From positions 30,501 to 94,500 of the forward strand of contig JAUILA010000023.1 in the NCBI GenBank assembly GCA_030432655.1: a stretch of 64,000 nt of DNA, in the 5' to 3' direction. The notes beneath the pieces are model-generated. The model ran no database searches, was not told the origin of the DNA, and saw only the letters and a list, made by a program, of their open reading frames with translations. Shown here piece after piece: positions 8,985 through 18,845 of this stretch. Every line of letters starts with the position of its first letter. Position 1 is the first letter of the stretch. The position numbers and the translations under genes were made by a program. This stretch comes from Bacteroidia bacterium (lineage in GTDB: Bacteria; Bacteroidota; Bacteroidia; Cytophagales; Cyclobacteriaceae).

Positions 8985-11608
8985 TGCCGGAAACCCAACA
9001 TACTCCTCCTCCGGCGGCACGTCGCTTTCTTCAATTCTTCCTTCGGAAGGACTTGCTGGAAGAAGTGGAAGGCGATTTGGAGGAAAGTTATTACGCTAAG
9101 CTTGAGGAATCGTCAGGTCTCAGGGCGAATCTTCATTACTGGTACCAGGTCATCAATTACCTGCGGCCGTTCGCATTATCTGAAAAACAATTCAATAACA
9201 ACAACTATACAATGGTCAGAAATTATTTAAAAATCGGATGGAGAAATATGTTCAGGAACCTGGGCTATTCACTTATCAACATTGGGGGCATGGCACTTGG
9301 CCTCAGCACCGTAATTCTCATCGGGCTCTGGGTCCATGACGAATTGACGTATAACCGGAATCATGTCAATTATGAGTCGGTCGGACAAATAATGCGTACA
9401 GGAAACCTGAATGGTGAAAAATATACGACCAACTGGCTTCCGTATGCACTTGCACTTGAGTTAAGGGAGAATTATTCACACTTGTTTGATCATGTGGTCA
9501 CGGCGTTTTCGCCTGGCTCGGCGATCCTCGGGCTTGGGACGGAAAGCTACAGTAAATCAATGATACCTGTGGACCCGGAATTTATAGAAGCCTTTACATT
9601 GCCCATGATCTCGGGAAATGAGCAGGCGCTGGAAGACCCCTATTCGATTGTACTTAGTGAATCGCTGGCTCAAACCCTATTCGGGGATGAAGACCCATAT
9701 TTCAAATCCATCCGGTACAATAACAAACATGATCTGAAGGTCACCGGTGTCTTCAGGGACCTTCCCCACAACAGTCGATTCAGGGATGTCGAATTTTTCA
9801 TCTCTTCTGAGTTAAACCTGATCGACAACCCCTGGATGCTGGAGCAGGGTTATACCAACAATTTTCTCCAGATATATGTCCAGCTGAACCCACAACGCAG
9901 CTATGACGAAGTTTCCGCCGCAATACAGGAAGTTATCTTTGAGCAGGTGAAAGATCAGGAACATTATACAAGCGTACATCCTCAACTGTTCGTACACCCA
10001 ATGGAAAAATGGCACCTCTATGGTGAATGGGACAATGGCGTTAATACCGGCAGGATCCGCTATGTAAAACTTTTCGGGACCATCGGGATTTTTATTCTCC
10101 TGCTGGCCTGTATTAATTTCATGAACCTGAGCACGGCCAGGTCAGAAAAACGCGCCAGGGAAATCGGGGTGCGCAAATCCATCGGTTCGGGCAAAGCACA
10201 GCTCATCTTCCAGTTCCTTACCGAATCACTGCTTATTGTATCGATCTCTTTTGTGGCATCTTTGCTTATTTCTGCCCTCCTGACCGGCGTGTTTAACCAG
10301 CTGGCGGATAAACATTTAGCTATTCCCTGGACCAACCCGTATTTCTGGCTGATCAGCATTGTCTTCATTCTGGCAACCGGATTGCTGGCCGGCAGCTATC
10401 CATCGTTTTACCTGTCCGCATTCAATCCAGTGAGAATTCTCAAAGGAACTTTCCGGACAGGCAGAAACAGTTCACTCCCGCGAAAGATCCTCGTGGTGAT
10501 CCAGTTTACCGTATCAGTGGTTCTGGTGATCGGAACTATTGTGGTCCACCAGCAGATTCAATATGCCAAGGGCAAGCCAGTGGGATATGAGCGTGAAGGA
10601 CTGGTCATGGTGCCTATGGCCACGGATGAATATTACGAAAAATACGAGTTGATCCGCGACCGCCTGGTTGAGACCGGGTATGTAGCGGATGTGGCGCAGT
10701 CCATGGGCCCGGTAACCGATGTGTGGTCATCCAACGGTGGGTTTACCTGGAAGGGGCAGGAACCGAATGAGGAAGGCGATTTTGCCACAATTTCTGTCTC
10801 TGCCAATTTCGGGGATGTGGTCAAATGGAATTTTGTGGAAGGCCGGAACTTTTCGGAAGATATGGCAAGTGATTCTTCCGGAGTCATATTGAATGAAACG
10901 GCGGTCAAACTGTTTGGCATGGATCAGGCCGAGGGTGAAGTTATTATCTGGGACCCGACCTGGGCAGAGACGCAAACCTACCGTGTTATCGGAGTGATTG
11001 AAGATGTGGTGATGCGGTCCCCCTATTTCCCAAACATGCCAGCAGCCTATTTTCTGGATGGTCGTGGCGTCTCGCATTTGAATATCCGTATCAGGGAGGG
11101 CGCATCACTGACCAGTGCCTTGTCCGCCATGGAAGAAACCATGCGTTCCATATTTCCCAATGTGCCTTTCACTTACGAATTTGCCGATGATGCCTACGCC
11201 AGGAAATTCGATATGGAAGAGCGGGTCGGACGGCTGGCAACCGCTTTTGCCATCCTGGCGATCATTATCAGCTGCCTGGGACTGTTCGGACTGGCCGCGT
11301 ATGTCGCCGAGCAAAAGACGAAGGAAATAGGTATCCGCAAAGTGGTAGGTGCTTCAACGATCAACCTGTGGGGCATGCTTACAAAAAACTTCATTATCCT
11401 GGTTTTCGTATCTTCCCTGATGTCCATCCCGCTGGCTTATTTCGGCATGAATGAATGGCTGCAGGACTATGAATACAGGGTTAGTATTGGCTGGTGGGTG
11501 TTCGGCCTGACCATCGCCGGGGCATTGCTGGTGGCCGTGCTCACTGTCAGTTACCAGGCTATTCGGGCAGCCCGGCTGAACCCGGTGGTAAGTTTAAGGT
11601 CAGAATGA
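8984..11608 (+). CDS. MacB/FtsX-type ABC transporter permease with N-terminal prefix domain
   Basis: An 874-residue membrane protein. Residues 1 to about 75 form a soluble prefix (RRFLQFFLRKDLLEEVEGDLEE region) found in permeases paired with PadR regulators. After it come the usual halves: NYLKIGWRNMFRN then a transmembrane segment, a MacB-like periplasmic domain, three transmembrane segments (AREIGVRKSIGSGK region), and a repeat of this layout ending in KTKEIGIRKVVGAS and three more segments. No ATP-binding protein is encoded next to it, so the ATPase must come from elsewhere. Starts in the stop of padR and overlaps the next gene by four bases (ATGA). Confidence 0.9.
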   Translation: MPETQHTPPPAARRFLQFFLRKDLLEEVEGDLEESYYAKLEESSGLRANLHYWYQVINYLRPFALSEKQFNNNNYTMVRNYLKIGWRNMFRNLGYSLINIGGMALGLSTVILIGLWVHDELTYNRNHVNYESVGQIMRTGNLNGEKYTTNWLPYALALELRENYSHLFDHVVTAFSPGSAILGLGTESYSKSMIPVDPEFIEAFTLPMISGNEQALEDPYSIVLSESLAQTLFGDEDPYFKSIRYNNKHDLKVTGVFRDLPHNSRFRDVEFFISSELNLIDNPWMLEQGYTNNFLQIYVQLNPQRSYDEVSAAIQEVIFEQVKDQEHYTSVHPQLFVHPMEKWHLYGEWDNGVNTGRIRYVKLFGTIGIFILLLACINFMNLSTARSEKRAREIGVRKSIGSGKAQLIFQFLTESLLIVSISFVASLLISALLTGVFNQLADKHLAIPWTNPYFWLISIVFILATGLLAGSYPSFYLSAFNPVRILKGTFRTGRNSSLPRKILVVIQFTVSVVLVIGTIVVHQQIQYAKGKPVGYEREGLVMVPMATDEYYEKYELIRDRLVETGYVADVAQSMGPVTDVWSSNGGFTWKGQEPNEEGDFATISVSANFGDVVKWNFVEGRNFSEDMASDSSGVILNETAVKLFGMDQAEGEVIIWDPTWAETQTYRVIGVIEDVVMRSPYFPNMPAAYFLDGRGVSHLNIRIREGASLTSALSAMEETMRSIFPNVPFTYEFADDAYARKFDMEERVGRLATAFAILAIIISCLGLFGLAAYVAEQKTKEIGIRKVVGASTINLWGMLTKNFIILVFVSSLMSIPLAYFGMNEWLQDYEYRVSIGWWVFGLTIAGALLVAVLTVSYQAIRAARLNPVVSLRSE

Positions 11609-12525
11609 ACATCACGATGAAGTTAATCTTAAGCCTTCTTCTCCTCTGGATCTGTGCTCCTGTACTGGCACAGCAATTTGCCGACACCCTCTATCAACCC
11701 GCCATTACTAACCCGGCCTACCATGAAGGTGACGGACCACTTGTCTGTATTGACGAAGGCCACCAGAATTTTCATACCAGGGAAGGTCGCTACCGTCCGT
11801 TTGCGGAAGTGGTTCAACGGGATGGTTTCCGGGTCGCAAGTTATTCAGGAGAATTTATCATGGATAATTTGAATGCTTGTGACATCCTGGTCATTGCCAA
11901 TGCCCTTAGTCAGCAAAACCTGGGTAAGTGGTTCCGGCCTGTTTACTCTGCCTTTACGGAAGAAGAGGTAGAGACAGTGCATGACTGGGTGCAGGAAGGC
12001 GGACGGCTTTTCCTGATTGCCGACCATATGCCCATGGCGGGAGCGGCATCCGAACTTGCCAAAGCCTTTGGATATGGCTTTAACGATGGATTTGCATTGG
12101 TGCCGGCAAAGAACGGGCCTGATTATTTTACTCTTGAGAATGGCTTGCTGGTGGCGGGGGACCTCACCAGGTATGATGCACATGCCCTGGATTCCATCAT
12201 GACATTCACGGGACAGGCCTTTTCTATTCCGGAGAATGCTACCCCGGTGCTGAAACTGGGGAAGGACTGGATAAGCCTGCAGCCCGATACCGCCTGGCAA
12301 TTCCACCCCTCCACGCCACGCATCGCCGCGGACACCTTATACCAGGGGGCCTATCAGGAATATGGCAATGGAAAACTGGTAGTGTTCGGTGAGGCGGCCA
12401 TGTTCTCCGCACAGCTGTCGAAAACCGCGAACGGGACTTTCAAAATGGGAATGAACCGACCCGGGGCTGAGAACAATTACAAGCTTCTTTTGAGTATACT
12501 CCGCTGGCTTGATCCTGGTCCGTAG
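11605..12525 (+). CDS. secreted DUF4350/GATase1-like protein
   Basis: The ATG at 11605 overlaps the permease stop (ATGA) and gives a clean signal peptide (MKLILSLLLL core, ending VLAQQ); the longer frame from 11494 lies inside the permease gene and is rejected. The 306-residue product has an alpha/beta pattern with CIDEGHQNFH, CDILVIANAL and GGRLFLIADHMP, resembling the class I glutamine amidotransferase-like fold used in DUF4350-type proteins. The canonical catalytic cysteine is not obvious. Coupling to the permease suggests a role with that transporter, but the function is unknown. Confidence 0.65.
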   Translation: MNITMKLILSLLLLWICAPVLAQQFADTLYQPAITNPAYHEGDGPLVCIDEGHQNFHTREGRYRPFAEVVQRDGFRVASYSGEFIMDNLNACDILVIANALSQQNLGKWFRPVYSAFTEEEVETVHDWVQEGGRLFLIADHMPMAGAASELAKAFGYGFNDGFALVPAKNGPDYFTLENGLLVAGDLTRYDAHALDSIMTFTGQAFSIPENATPVLKLGKDWISLQPDTAWQFHPSTPRIAADTLYQGAYQEYGNGKLVVFGEAAMFSAQLSKTANGTFKMGMNRPGAENNYKLLLSILRWLDPGP

Positions 12526-12584
12526 GATTCATTGTTCTCAGGCCATATTCACTGATGACAAACCTGTTAGTTTTGCTTCCCGGA

Positions 12585-13880
12585 TTACAATTCCAGCACG
12601 ATAGTGGTAACGCTTTTGCGGGTAAAGCTGACAATGACCTCATCGTTCGTTACTTCCAGCTGATTCGTGTTCCAGCTAATTGACGAAGAGGAAGTATAGG
12701 AATTGGCCGATGATATGGCAGACCCCTCAACCGACAAAGCAATGTTGGGCACCCCCTGTTCGCTGTCATTTACTGCCACTACCACTATTTTATTTTCTCC
12801 CATGTAGGCAGTCATATCCAGGCCTGTATTTTCTTCCGCCTCAAAATCAATTCGCTGGTATCCGGGGCGAATGTATTTGGAGAAATGGGAGAATGCCACT
12901 CCCCTTTTCAGTATCTCCCCGCTGGTCGTGCCCTGGGTACCGTCTCCAAGAAATGAATAGTATCGTTTCAGGTACCACCAGATGTACGCATTCCAGTTAA
13001 ACTCCATGGCCTGATGCATAGAAGTCAGCATCCCGAGAGTCTCATCCCATATTTCCTCTTCGCTGTAGGTAGACCAGGCCGGTGCCCCGGCGTTACCCGT
13101 GTTCAGATTCATCAGGTATTCCGTCATCCAGATTTCCTTACCTTTTTGTTCAGCAAGCGGATACGACGCCAGTCCGCCCCCGTAAATATGTCCGGCCACG
13201 ATATCGAAATTATCCACCGCATCCGTACTGCCCAGCAGTTGGTTGGTGTAACTCTTATTGAAATTAAAGGATTCTGATGCCATCACACGTGTGTTGATTT
13301 GATCGCCGTAATCCCGGATAAAATTCAGGATTTCTGTTTCACTCCAATCGCAGGATTCGTATGAAACCTGGATATCAGGCTCATTCTGAATGGAAATGGC
13401 ATAGATATCCACGCCATTGTCTGTCATGTAGGCGAGGTAATCATTCAGGTGCTCAGCAAATGCGCCGTAATTCTCCGGCAACAACCTTCCACCGATCGGA
13501 TCATTATTTGTTTTAAACACCGGCGGGGGCGACCAGGGTGACGCAATGATCTTCACATCATCATATTTCATGGCTTCCAGGGCCGGATCAAGGATACCCG
13601 GCCAGTCAGCCGGATTATAAGGTACTTTTATCCTGAATACAGACATCCCCAGCTGGTCGGTACCGGTACCAAAGGCTTTTGCTGCATCGCTTGCCGTGGG
13701 ATAAATTCCGTTAAAAATGCCGCTTGCCCCGCCAAATCCGGCGATGGTCTGGAAGGTGACTGAAGGCATCAGGGTCACCGGGTTTGCCGATACAGGCGGC
13801 TGTTCGCCACCTTCATCCTCACCGCAGTTTGTGAACGCCAGAAAAATAAATAAAAGGAGTATATATCTACTGTATTGCAT
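12585..13880 (-). CDS. GH30 family glycoside hydrolase lipoprotein (xylanase/glucuronoxylanase type)
   Basis: A 431-residue protein from the ATG at 13880 (the frame extends three codons to a TTG). Lipobox FTNC with the cysteine near residue 19 predicts a lipoprotein. The GH30 pattern is clear: TIAGFGGASGIFNG, SPWSPPPVFK, acid/base glutamate in IQNEPD (E167) and nucleophile in WMTEYL (E254), then a C-terminal beta domain. GH30 members include glucuronoxylanases and exo-xylanases; the arginine-dependent glucuronic-acid pocket cannot be judged here. It is the last gene of the minus-strand PUL arm, 26 bases after the GH2 gene. Confidence 0.85.
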   Translation of the reverse strand: MQYSRYILLLFIFLAFTNCGEDEGGEQPPVSANPVTLMPSVTFQTIAGFGGASGIFNGIYPTASDAAKAFGTGTDQLGMSVFRIKVPYNPADWPGILDPALEAMKYDDVKIIASPWSPPPVFKTNNDPIGGRLLPENYGAFAEHLNDYLAYMTDNGVDIYAISIQNEPDIQVSYESCDWSETEILNFIRDYGDQINTRVMASESFNFNKSYTNQLLGSTDAVDNFDIVAGHIYGGGLASYPLAEQKGKEIWMTEYLMNLNTGNAGAPAWSTYSEEEIWDETLGMLTSMHQAMEFNWNAYIWWYLKRYYSFLGDGTQGTTSGEILKRGVAFSHFSKYIRPGYQRIDFEAEENTGLDMTAYMGENKIVVVAVNDSEQGVPNIALSVEGSAISSANSYTSSSSISWNTNQLEVTNDEVIVSFTRKSVTTIVLEL

Positions 13881-13906
13881 TTTATTCAATAATTGTTTGT
13901 GATTTT

Positions 13907-16645
13907 TTAGTCAACTGTTTCTATCCGTAATTCTGCTCCTTCAAGTCCTTCAGAAGACACATAAATTAATACCTCTCCCACTTCATGGGTTGATCCTATA
14001 ATCCCAAGTGCCAATCCACTAAACGCTTTCCTATCCTGAGAAGGGAAAGGGGTAAGATCTGTCGGATCCCCATTGTCGGTTGCCACAATCCTCCCGGGAC
14101 CTTCCAATTCGAAAGTCACAGTATTATTGGCATCAGGAACTGTATTACCTTGTTCATCCACTATCCGAACAGTAATAAAGGCAAGGTCCTTGCTATTTGC
14201 ATTTATTCGACGCCGGTCCACACTAAGCTCCAGGCGAGCTGGCTCACCGGTAGTTCTTACACTATCTTCCGCCCAGACCTCATTGTTCTTATACGCGACT
14301 ACCTTTAATTTTCCAGGGTCATAACGCACATCATCCCATCTTAACCTGTATTCATATTCACCCTTCTTTTTCCTTCCCAGGGACTCGCCGTTGAGAAACA
14401 GTTCCGCTTCATCACCGGAAGTAAAGACGTGTACCGGGGTAATTTTACCTATCCGATCCGGCCAGTTCCAGTGAGGGAGAATATGCGCCATCGGATGATC
14501 CGGTCTCCAGCGGGCCTGGTACAGGTAATAACGATCTTTTTCAAAGCCTGCCAAGTCTATAATGCCATAATAGGAGCTTCTCGCACCGTAATAAGGCGTA
14601 GGCTCTCCCAGATAATCCCATCCGCTCCAAACGAACCCTCCGGCGACATAGGGATGCTTATCAATACTTGCGAAAACTTTATCGGCCGATGATCCGAAGT
14701 CTGCGGTATATAATTCATAGGAGCTGACATATTGATTTTTGTCATCTCCTCCGATCCCATCGCGGATAGGTGAACTTATCCCTTCCGAAACCGGAAATAT
14801 GTATGTTCCCCGGCTACTTAGTGCGGCTGCATTTTCGCTACTAATGATCATCTTGTCCGGGAATTTCTCATGAAATGATGGATAGGCCGGGGTGGTGGAG
14901 ATTCTGCCTTCCCTAAGATGTACATATTCCGGAGCATCACGGATTCCTTCCCCCTGATAATTAAGGTTAAGAACATCCACTTCCTCAGGCATTTCCATCG
15001 TTGCCTGTGCGTAATTCATGGATGCACTTGTTGGACGAGTCGGATCCTCCTCTTTAACAATAGTTGCCAGCTTTTTCGTAAGTGCAGCCCCTTCTTCCCC
15101 TGTATATTGCTCTCCTACTTCATTGCCTGTACTCCAAATAATGACTGAAGGATGATTCCTGTCACGACGCACCATGGCGCGCAGGTCCTGTTCGTACCAA
15201 TCTGGAAATATCAGGTGAAAATCATGAGGTGTTTTTCTTCTCTCCCACGAATCGTATAGTTCGTCTACAACCAGAAAACCCATCTTGTCTGTCAATTCCA
15301 ACACCTCCGGAGCCGGAGGATTGTGTGCCATTCTAATGGCGTTGGCACCCAGATCCACTAATTTTTCAAGCTGGCGCTCAGCGGCACGCAGATTAAATGC
15401 CGCACCTAATGCACCCAGATCATGATGCATATTGACCCCTTTGATAAAAATGTGCTCTCCATTCACAAGGAGACCCTGGTCAGGATCAAATTCAAGAGAA
15501 CGTATTCCGAACGAAGTCGGGTACACATCAATAATTTCGCCATCCACGGTGACTGAAGTTTCTATTAGATACATGTGTGGTTGTTGCGTTGGTGGAGGAC
15601 CCCATAGTTTGGGATTTGACATACGTATATGACTGGCAACCTTTGTTTCCTGTGAACCTGCTAAAGTAGCGGTCACTTCCTTGAATCGAGCAACCTCATT
15701 GCCTTTTGTTCCAGATTGATCAAGTTCGTATATTACCGAAATCAATTCTGCAGAAACACGTTGTTCTGTATCATTAACGAGTCTTACCTCCAGGTTAATA
15801 ATAGCAGAGTTTTCAGAAATACTGTCCGTGGTAACAAAAGTGCCCCAATTACCAACATGAACTGCATTTGTTTTGACCAGCCAGACATTCCGGTAGATGC
15901 CTCCACCAGGGTACCAGCGCGAAGAACTCTCCGGATTGTCAAGGCGTATTGATAACTGGTTTCTTTCTCCAAAATTCAGATAAGGCGTAAGATCCACTCT
16001 CCAGGAGGTATAACCATATGGCCACCCACCAACGAGCTGGCCATTTAGCCAAACCATTGCATAGGACATGGCCCCGTCAATATCGAGGTAGATGGACTTA
16101 CCCCGGTCTTCTTCGGGAATTTCAAAATTCTTACGGTACCAACCCACACCCGGACTGGGCAACCGGCCCATGCCTCCGCCTACAGGTGCAGGATAACCTT
16201 CATAAAAAGGCCCTTCAATAGCCCAGTCATGAGGTAGTGTAATTTTCTTCCAGCCGGAATCATCAAAATCTGATTTTACAAATGGATGGTCTGAACCAGG
16301 GTTCCCTTCTGGTCGCTTATAGCGATTGTTATTATCTTTTATAAAATCATTTCCCGTTGGCATAATCCAGGGTTTCAGGATGGCGGAATCTCCGGATGTC
16401 GCTACTGCTTCGGTCGGCTTTGAATCCGCCTGTTTGTCGTCACGACGGTCACGGATTTCGGGACGAATATCATAAATGAGATTATCCACTTCTTGCGTGG
16501 AATCATACTTCATAAAGCGCCAATTATCGTTAAAGGAAATACGCTCTCGTATTTGATCGGACCCATCATCGGAGTCTGATACTTTTTCGCAACTACTCGT
16601 CATTAACAGAAGAAAAAGCAGAACGGGCACTGCATTATGCTTCAT
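13907..16645 (-). CDS. GH2 family glycoside hydrolase lipoprotein
   Basis: From the ATG at 16645 the product is 912 residues with a lipobox (LLMTSSC); an upstream in-frame ATG at 16675 would add ten residues before the signal peptide. Domain order is typical of GH2: sugar-binding jelly roll (WYRKNFEIPEE to RLDNPESSSRWYPGGGIYR), Ig-like domain, TIM barrel with acid/base in STGNEVGE (E509) and nucleophile in IISSENAA (E604), then C-terminal Ig-like domains. An unusually long insert (about residues 60-110) precedes the jelly roll. Annotation by similarity would say beta-galactosidase; in this xylan locus it may act on galactosyl or other side chains. Confidence 0.87.
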   Translation of the reverse strand: MKHNAVPVLLFLLLMTSSCEKVSDSDDGSDQIRERISFNDNWRFMKYDSTQEVDNLIYDIRPEIRDRRDDKQADSKPTEAVATSGDSAILKPWIMPTGNDFIKDNNNRYKRPEGNPGSDHPFVKSDFDDSGWKKITLPHDWAIEGPFYEGYPAPVGGGMGRLPSPGVGWYRKNFEIPEEDRGKSIYLDIDGAMSYAMVWLNGQLVGGWPYGYTSWRVDLTPYLNFGERNQLSIRLDNPESSSRWYPGGGIYRNVWLVKTNAVHVGNWGTFVTTDSISENSAIINLEVRLVNDTEQRVSAELISVIYELDQSGTKGNEVARFKEVTATLAGSQETKVASHIRMSNPKLWGPPPTQQPHMYLIETSVTVDGEIIDVYPTSFGIRSLEFDPDQGLLVNGEHIFIKGVNMHHDLGALGAAFNLRAAERQLEKLVDLGANAIRMAHNPPAPEVLELTDKMGFLVVDELYDSWERRKTPHDFHLIFPDWYEQDLRAMVRRDRNHPSVIIWSTGNEVGEQYTGEEGAALTKKLATIVKEEDPTRPTSASMNYAQATMEMPEEVDVLNLNYQGEGIRDAPEYVHLREGRISTTPAYPSFHEKFPDKMIISSENAAALSSRGTYIFPVSEGISSPIRDGIGGDDKNQYVSSYELYTADFGSSADKVFASIDKHPYVAGGFVWSGWDYLGEPTPYYGARSSYYGIIDLAGFEKDRYYLYQARWRPDHPMAHILPHWNWPDRIGKITPVHVFTSGDEAELFLNGESLGRKKKGEYEYRLRWDDVRYDPGKLKVVAYKNNEVWAEDSVRTTGEPARLELSVDRRRINANSKDLAFITVRIVDEQGNTVPDANNTVTFELEGPGRIVATDNGDPTDLTPFPSQDRKAFSGLALGIIGSTHEVGEVLIYVSSEGLEGAELRIETVD

Positions 16646-16689
16646 TTGTCTTTTTAGTGTACCGATAACCTCCATAAACAGCGATTTAA

Positions 16690-18771
16690 TTACTTCAGAA
16701 TAACTTTACTCAAAGTCATCCCTTTCTCATTAATCAGTTGAATTAAATACATCCCTTTTTTCCCGGTAAGTTCAATATTTTCCCGAATTTCTGACGATAC
16801 CTTTGACTTGATGAGATTTCCATTCAAATCATATATAGTTATTTGTGTTCCTGGTAACAGGCCATCAATAGAAATGACTCCGTCGAAGGCGGGATTTGGA
16901 AAAATCCGAATCCATGCTTCTTCATTAATGCTGGTAATTGTATTCTGATCCGTAATAGTTAGTTCCAGGGATCCTGTTACCCCGGATCCGTCAAGTGCTT
17001 CTGTATTAATAGTAACAGTACCATCCCCAACCGGAGAAACAAGACCATTTTCATTAACCGTCGCCACTGAAACGTTATCACTAGTCCATTGAATATTATG
17101 TAGTGTAACGTTACCAGGTTGTATATCTGCAATAAGTTGCAATGTTTCTTCTGGTGTTTCAATAGTTGTCTTACCACTCTCCGATCGAACATTGATTTCC
17201 GAAAATTCAACAAAATTACCCTCCACCCAGGCCCGCAACCAGATAAAGGAAGGTCGCAGGCTGCCATCCGGATTGATCAGGTAGGCTCCTTGGTCGGCTC
17301 GCCAGTGATCTGATGCCGCATAACCCCAGATAGTCACACCTTCCACATGCTCATTCTCCCAGATTACAGGGAAAATTCGTTGGTACCGCTGAAGCTGGAG
17401 GTAATCATCAAACCCATCCAGGTCGAGCTCCGTGACGAAAACAGGCAATCCTGTATTTCCAAGTATGTTAAGATTAGCATTCACAATGGCAGGATTCGCT
17501 GTATTCAAATTGAACGCATGTCCCTGCACTCCAATTTGATCCAGCAGTCCCCTGTCAACAAGCAGATCGACAAGCTCTTTGTACTGACTGGTGGCATTGC
17601 CGTCAGCGATAATCCCGTAATCATTGATCATCAGCTTCACTGATTCGGGAAATATTTCCCTGGCCATCTCGAAACTCGTTATCACCCAGTCCCAGCCTGT
17701 TTCGCCGCTCCCCCCAAGCGCTTCGATGTATTTCCCCTCATGCGCCGCATCCGGTGCCTGATGAAGTGGTTCATTTACTACTTCGATGGCATCCAGGTCA
17801 GGGTACCTTTCGGCGACAGCCTCAAACCACTCACGAATTTCTTCAAGCTGTTCTGCCGGCGGTAAATCCTCAATCCAGTCCGGCTGCTGAGACCCCCAGA
17901 CGAGTACATGATATTTAACATACATATCATTCTCCTTGCCCAGCTGATAGGTCTGATCCATGACCGTCCAGTTCATTTCATCGCGGGTACCTTCCACACT
18001 TCCCCATTTACCGGCATTCCCAGGGGTGATCTGGTTCCAGTACCAGTCAAAATTGAATGACGCTGGTGTATAGCCGCTGCCCAGGAATTTGTCCTGTCCG
18101 GCTGCGATCGGGTCAGGCATCTCTTCCTCCGGAACTTCCGCAACGCCCGCTTCCCCGTTCTCCAAGGCTGATACTGTATAGAACAGATTTGCGTGACCAA
18201 AAGCGATTTTGTCTATATCCAGGCCATTTTCCCTGGATCCAACCTGAAACGTTCGCGTCAGATCACCTTCTTCTACGGTAAATAAGGTTCCTCCGGCATC
18301 ACCTTCCCCCGTTTCTGAGGCGTTGATCCATTTAAAGATTTCATTACCCACCAGGTTTTCGGCTGGCGAAAGGACGTAGCTATCCGGTGCGGATGACCCG
18401 TTTCCGATATTATTCACCCGAACCCAGTCATCATCATTGGTGGCATTTTGTTCACCGAAGGCCACAGCATAATAAAAACTGTCATCATTAGCACCTTCCG
18501 GTCCAACCCTGAGTTTCACATACAATTCATAAGTCCCGGGAGCCGTAAACGAAACGTCAAAGGTAAGTACCTTATCACTGCTGCCTGGATTGGTTCCACT
18601 GGCAAAATCAGTTGCCGGTGTAACGTAAGTCACCCCCTCCTCCGTTACCACATTAAAATCAGCGCCGATAACCGAAGCATCCTCTGCTTCCATGGGTATT
18701 GCGTCAACCTGACCGTTTGAAAGGGTGACGAACGTCAGAAGTAAAATCGCTGAAATTAGTGTGATTTTCAT
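16690..18771 (-). CDS. GH10 endo-1,4-beta-xylanase with N-terminal CBM-like, Ig-like and T9SS domains
   Basis: A 693-residue secreted enzyme. Signal peptide about 1-20; residues 25-200 form a carbohydrate-binding-like beta domain (EAEDAS start, DIDKIAFG end, as in CBM6-like or malectin-like folds). The GH10 barrel covers about 225-515, with acid/base E334 in VVNEPL and nucleophile E448 in VTELDLDG; about 530-610 is a bacterial Ig-like (BIG2) domain; residues 622-693 are a T9SS sorting domain (FPNPAFDG, IYDLNGN, GMYLIQ). It cuts the xylan backbone outside the cell. The canonical GH10 substrate-binding start is shortened (FLGSGYTPASFNFDWYWNQ). It follows susD across a 74-base gap with a hairpin. 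Confidence 0.93.
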   Translation of the reverse strand: MKITLISAILLLTFVTLSNGQVDAIPMEAEDASVIGADFNVVTEEGVTYVTPATDFASGTNPGSSDKVLTFDVSFTAPGTYELYVKLRVGPEGANDDSFYYAVAFGEQNATNDDDWVRVNNIGNGSSAPDSYVLSPAENLVGNEIFKWINASETGEGDAGGTLFTVEEGDLTRTFQVGSRENGLDIDKIAFGHANLFYTVSALENGEAGVAEVPEEEMPDPIAAGQDKFLGSGYTPASFNFDWYWNQITPGNAGKWGSVEGTRDEMNWTVMDQTYQLGKENDMYVKYHVLVWGSQQPDWIEDLPPAEQLEEIREWFEAVAERYPDLDAIEVVNEPLHQAPDAAHEGKYIEALGGSGETGWDWVITSFEMAREIFPESVKLMINDYGIIADGNATSQYKELVDLLVDRGLLDQIGVQGHAFNLNTANPAIVNANLNILGNTGLPVFVTELDLDGFDDYLQLQRYQRIFPVIWENEHVEGVTIWGYAASDHWRADQGAYLINPDGSLRPSFIWLRAWVEGNFVEFSEINVRSESGKTTIETPEETLQLIADIQPGNVTLHNIQWTSDNVSVATVNENGLVSPVGDGTVTINTEALDGSGVTGSLELTITDQNTITSINEEAWIRIFPNPAFDGVISIDGLLPGTQITIYDLNGNLIKSKVSSEIRENIELTGKKGMYLIQLINEKGMTLSKVILK

Positions 18772-18797
18772 ATTTCCTGAATAGCTACCAAAAGGAA

Positions 18798-18817
18798 GGC
18801 CACTACAATGAGTGGCC
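18798..18817 (-). terminator. hairpin between susD and the GH10-T9SS gene
   Basis: GGCCACT and AGTGGCC pair around a six-base loop, and on the minus strand the stem is followed by a T-rich run (TTCCTTTT). It could be a partial terminator or RNA-processing site that lowers expression of downstream enzyme genes relative to susCD. The rest of the 74-base gap shows nothing else. Confidence 0.4.
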
Positions 18818-18845
18818 CTCTATTCAAATTGCGCAAACACTTTCC

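Noticed and set aside
11494..11604. 37-codon N-terminal extension of the GATase-like gene
   Set aside because: It overlaps the permease gene and precedes a clean signal peptide starting at 11605.
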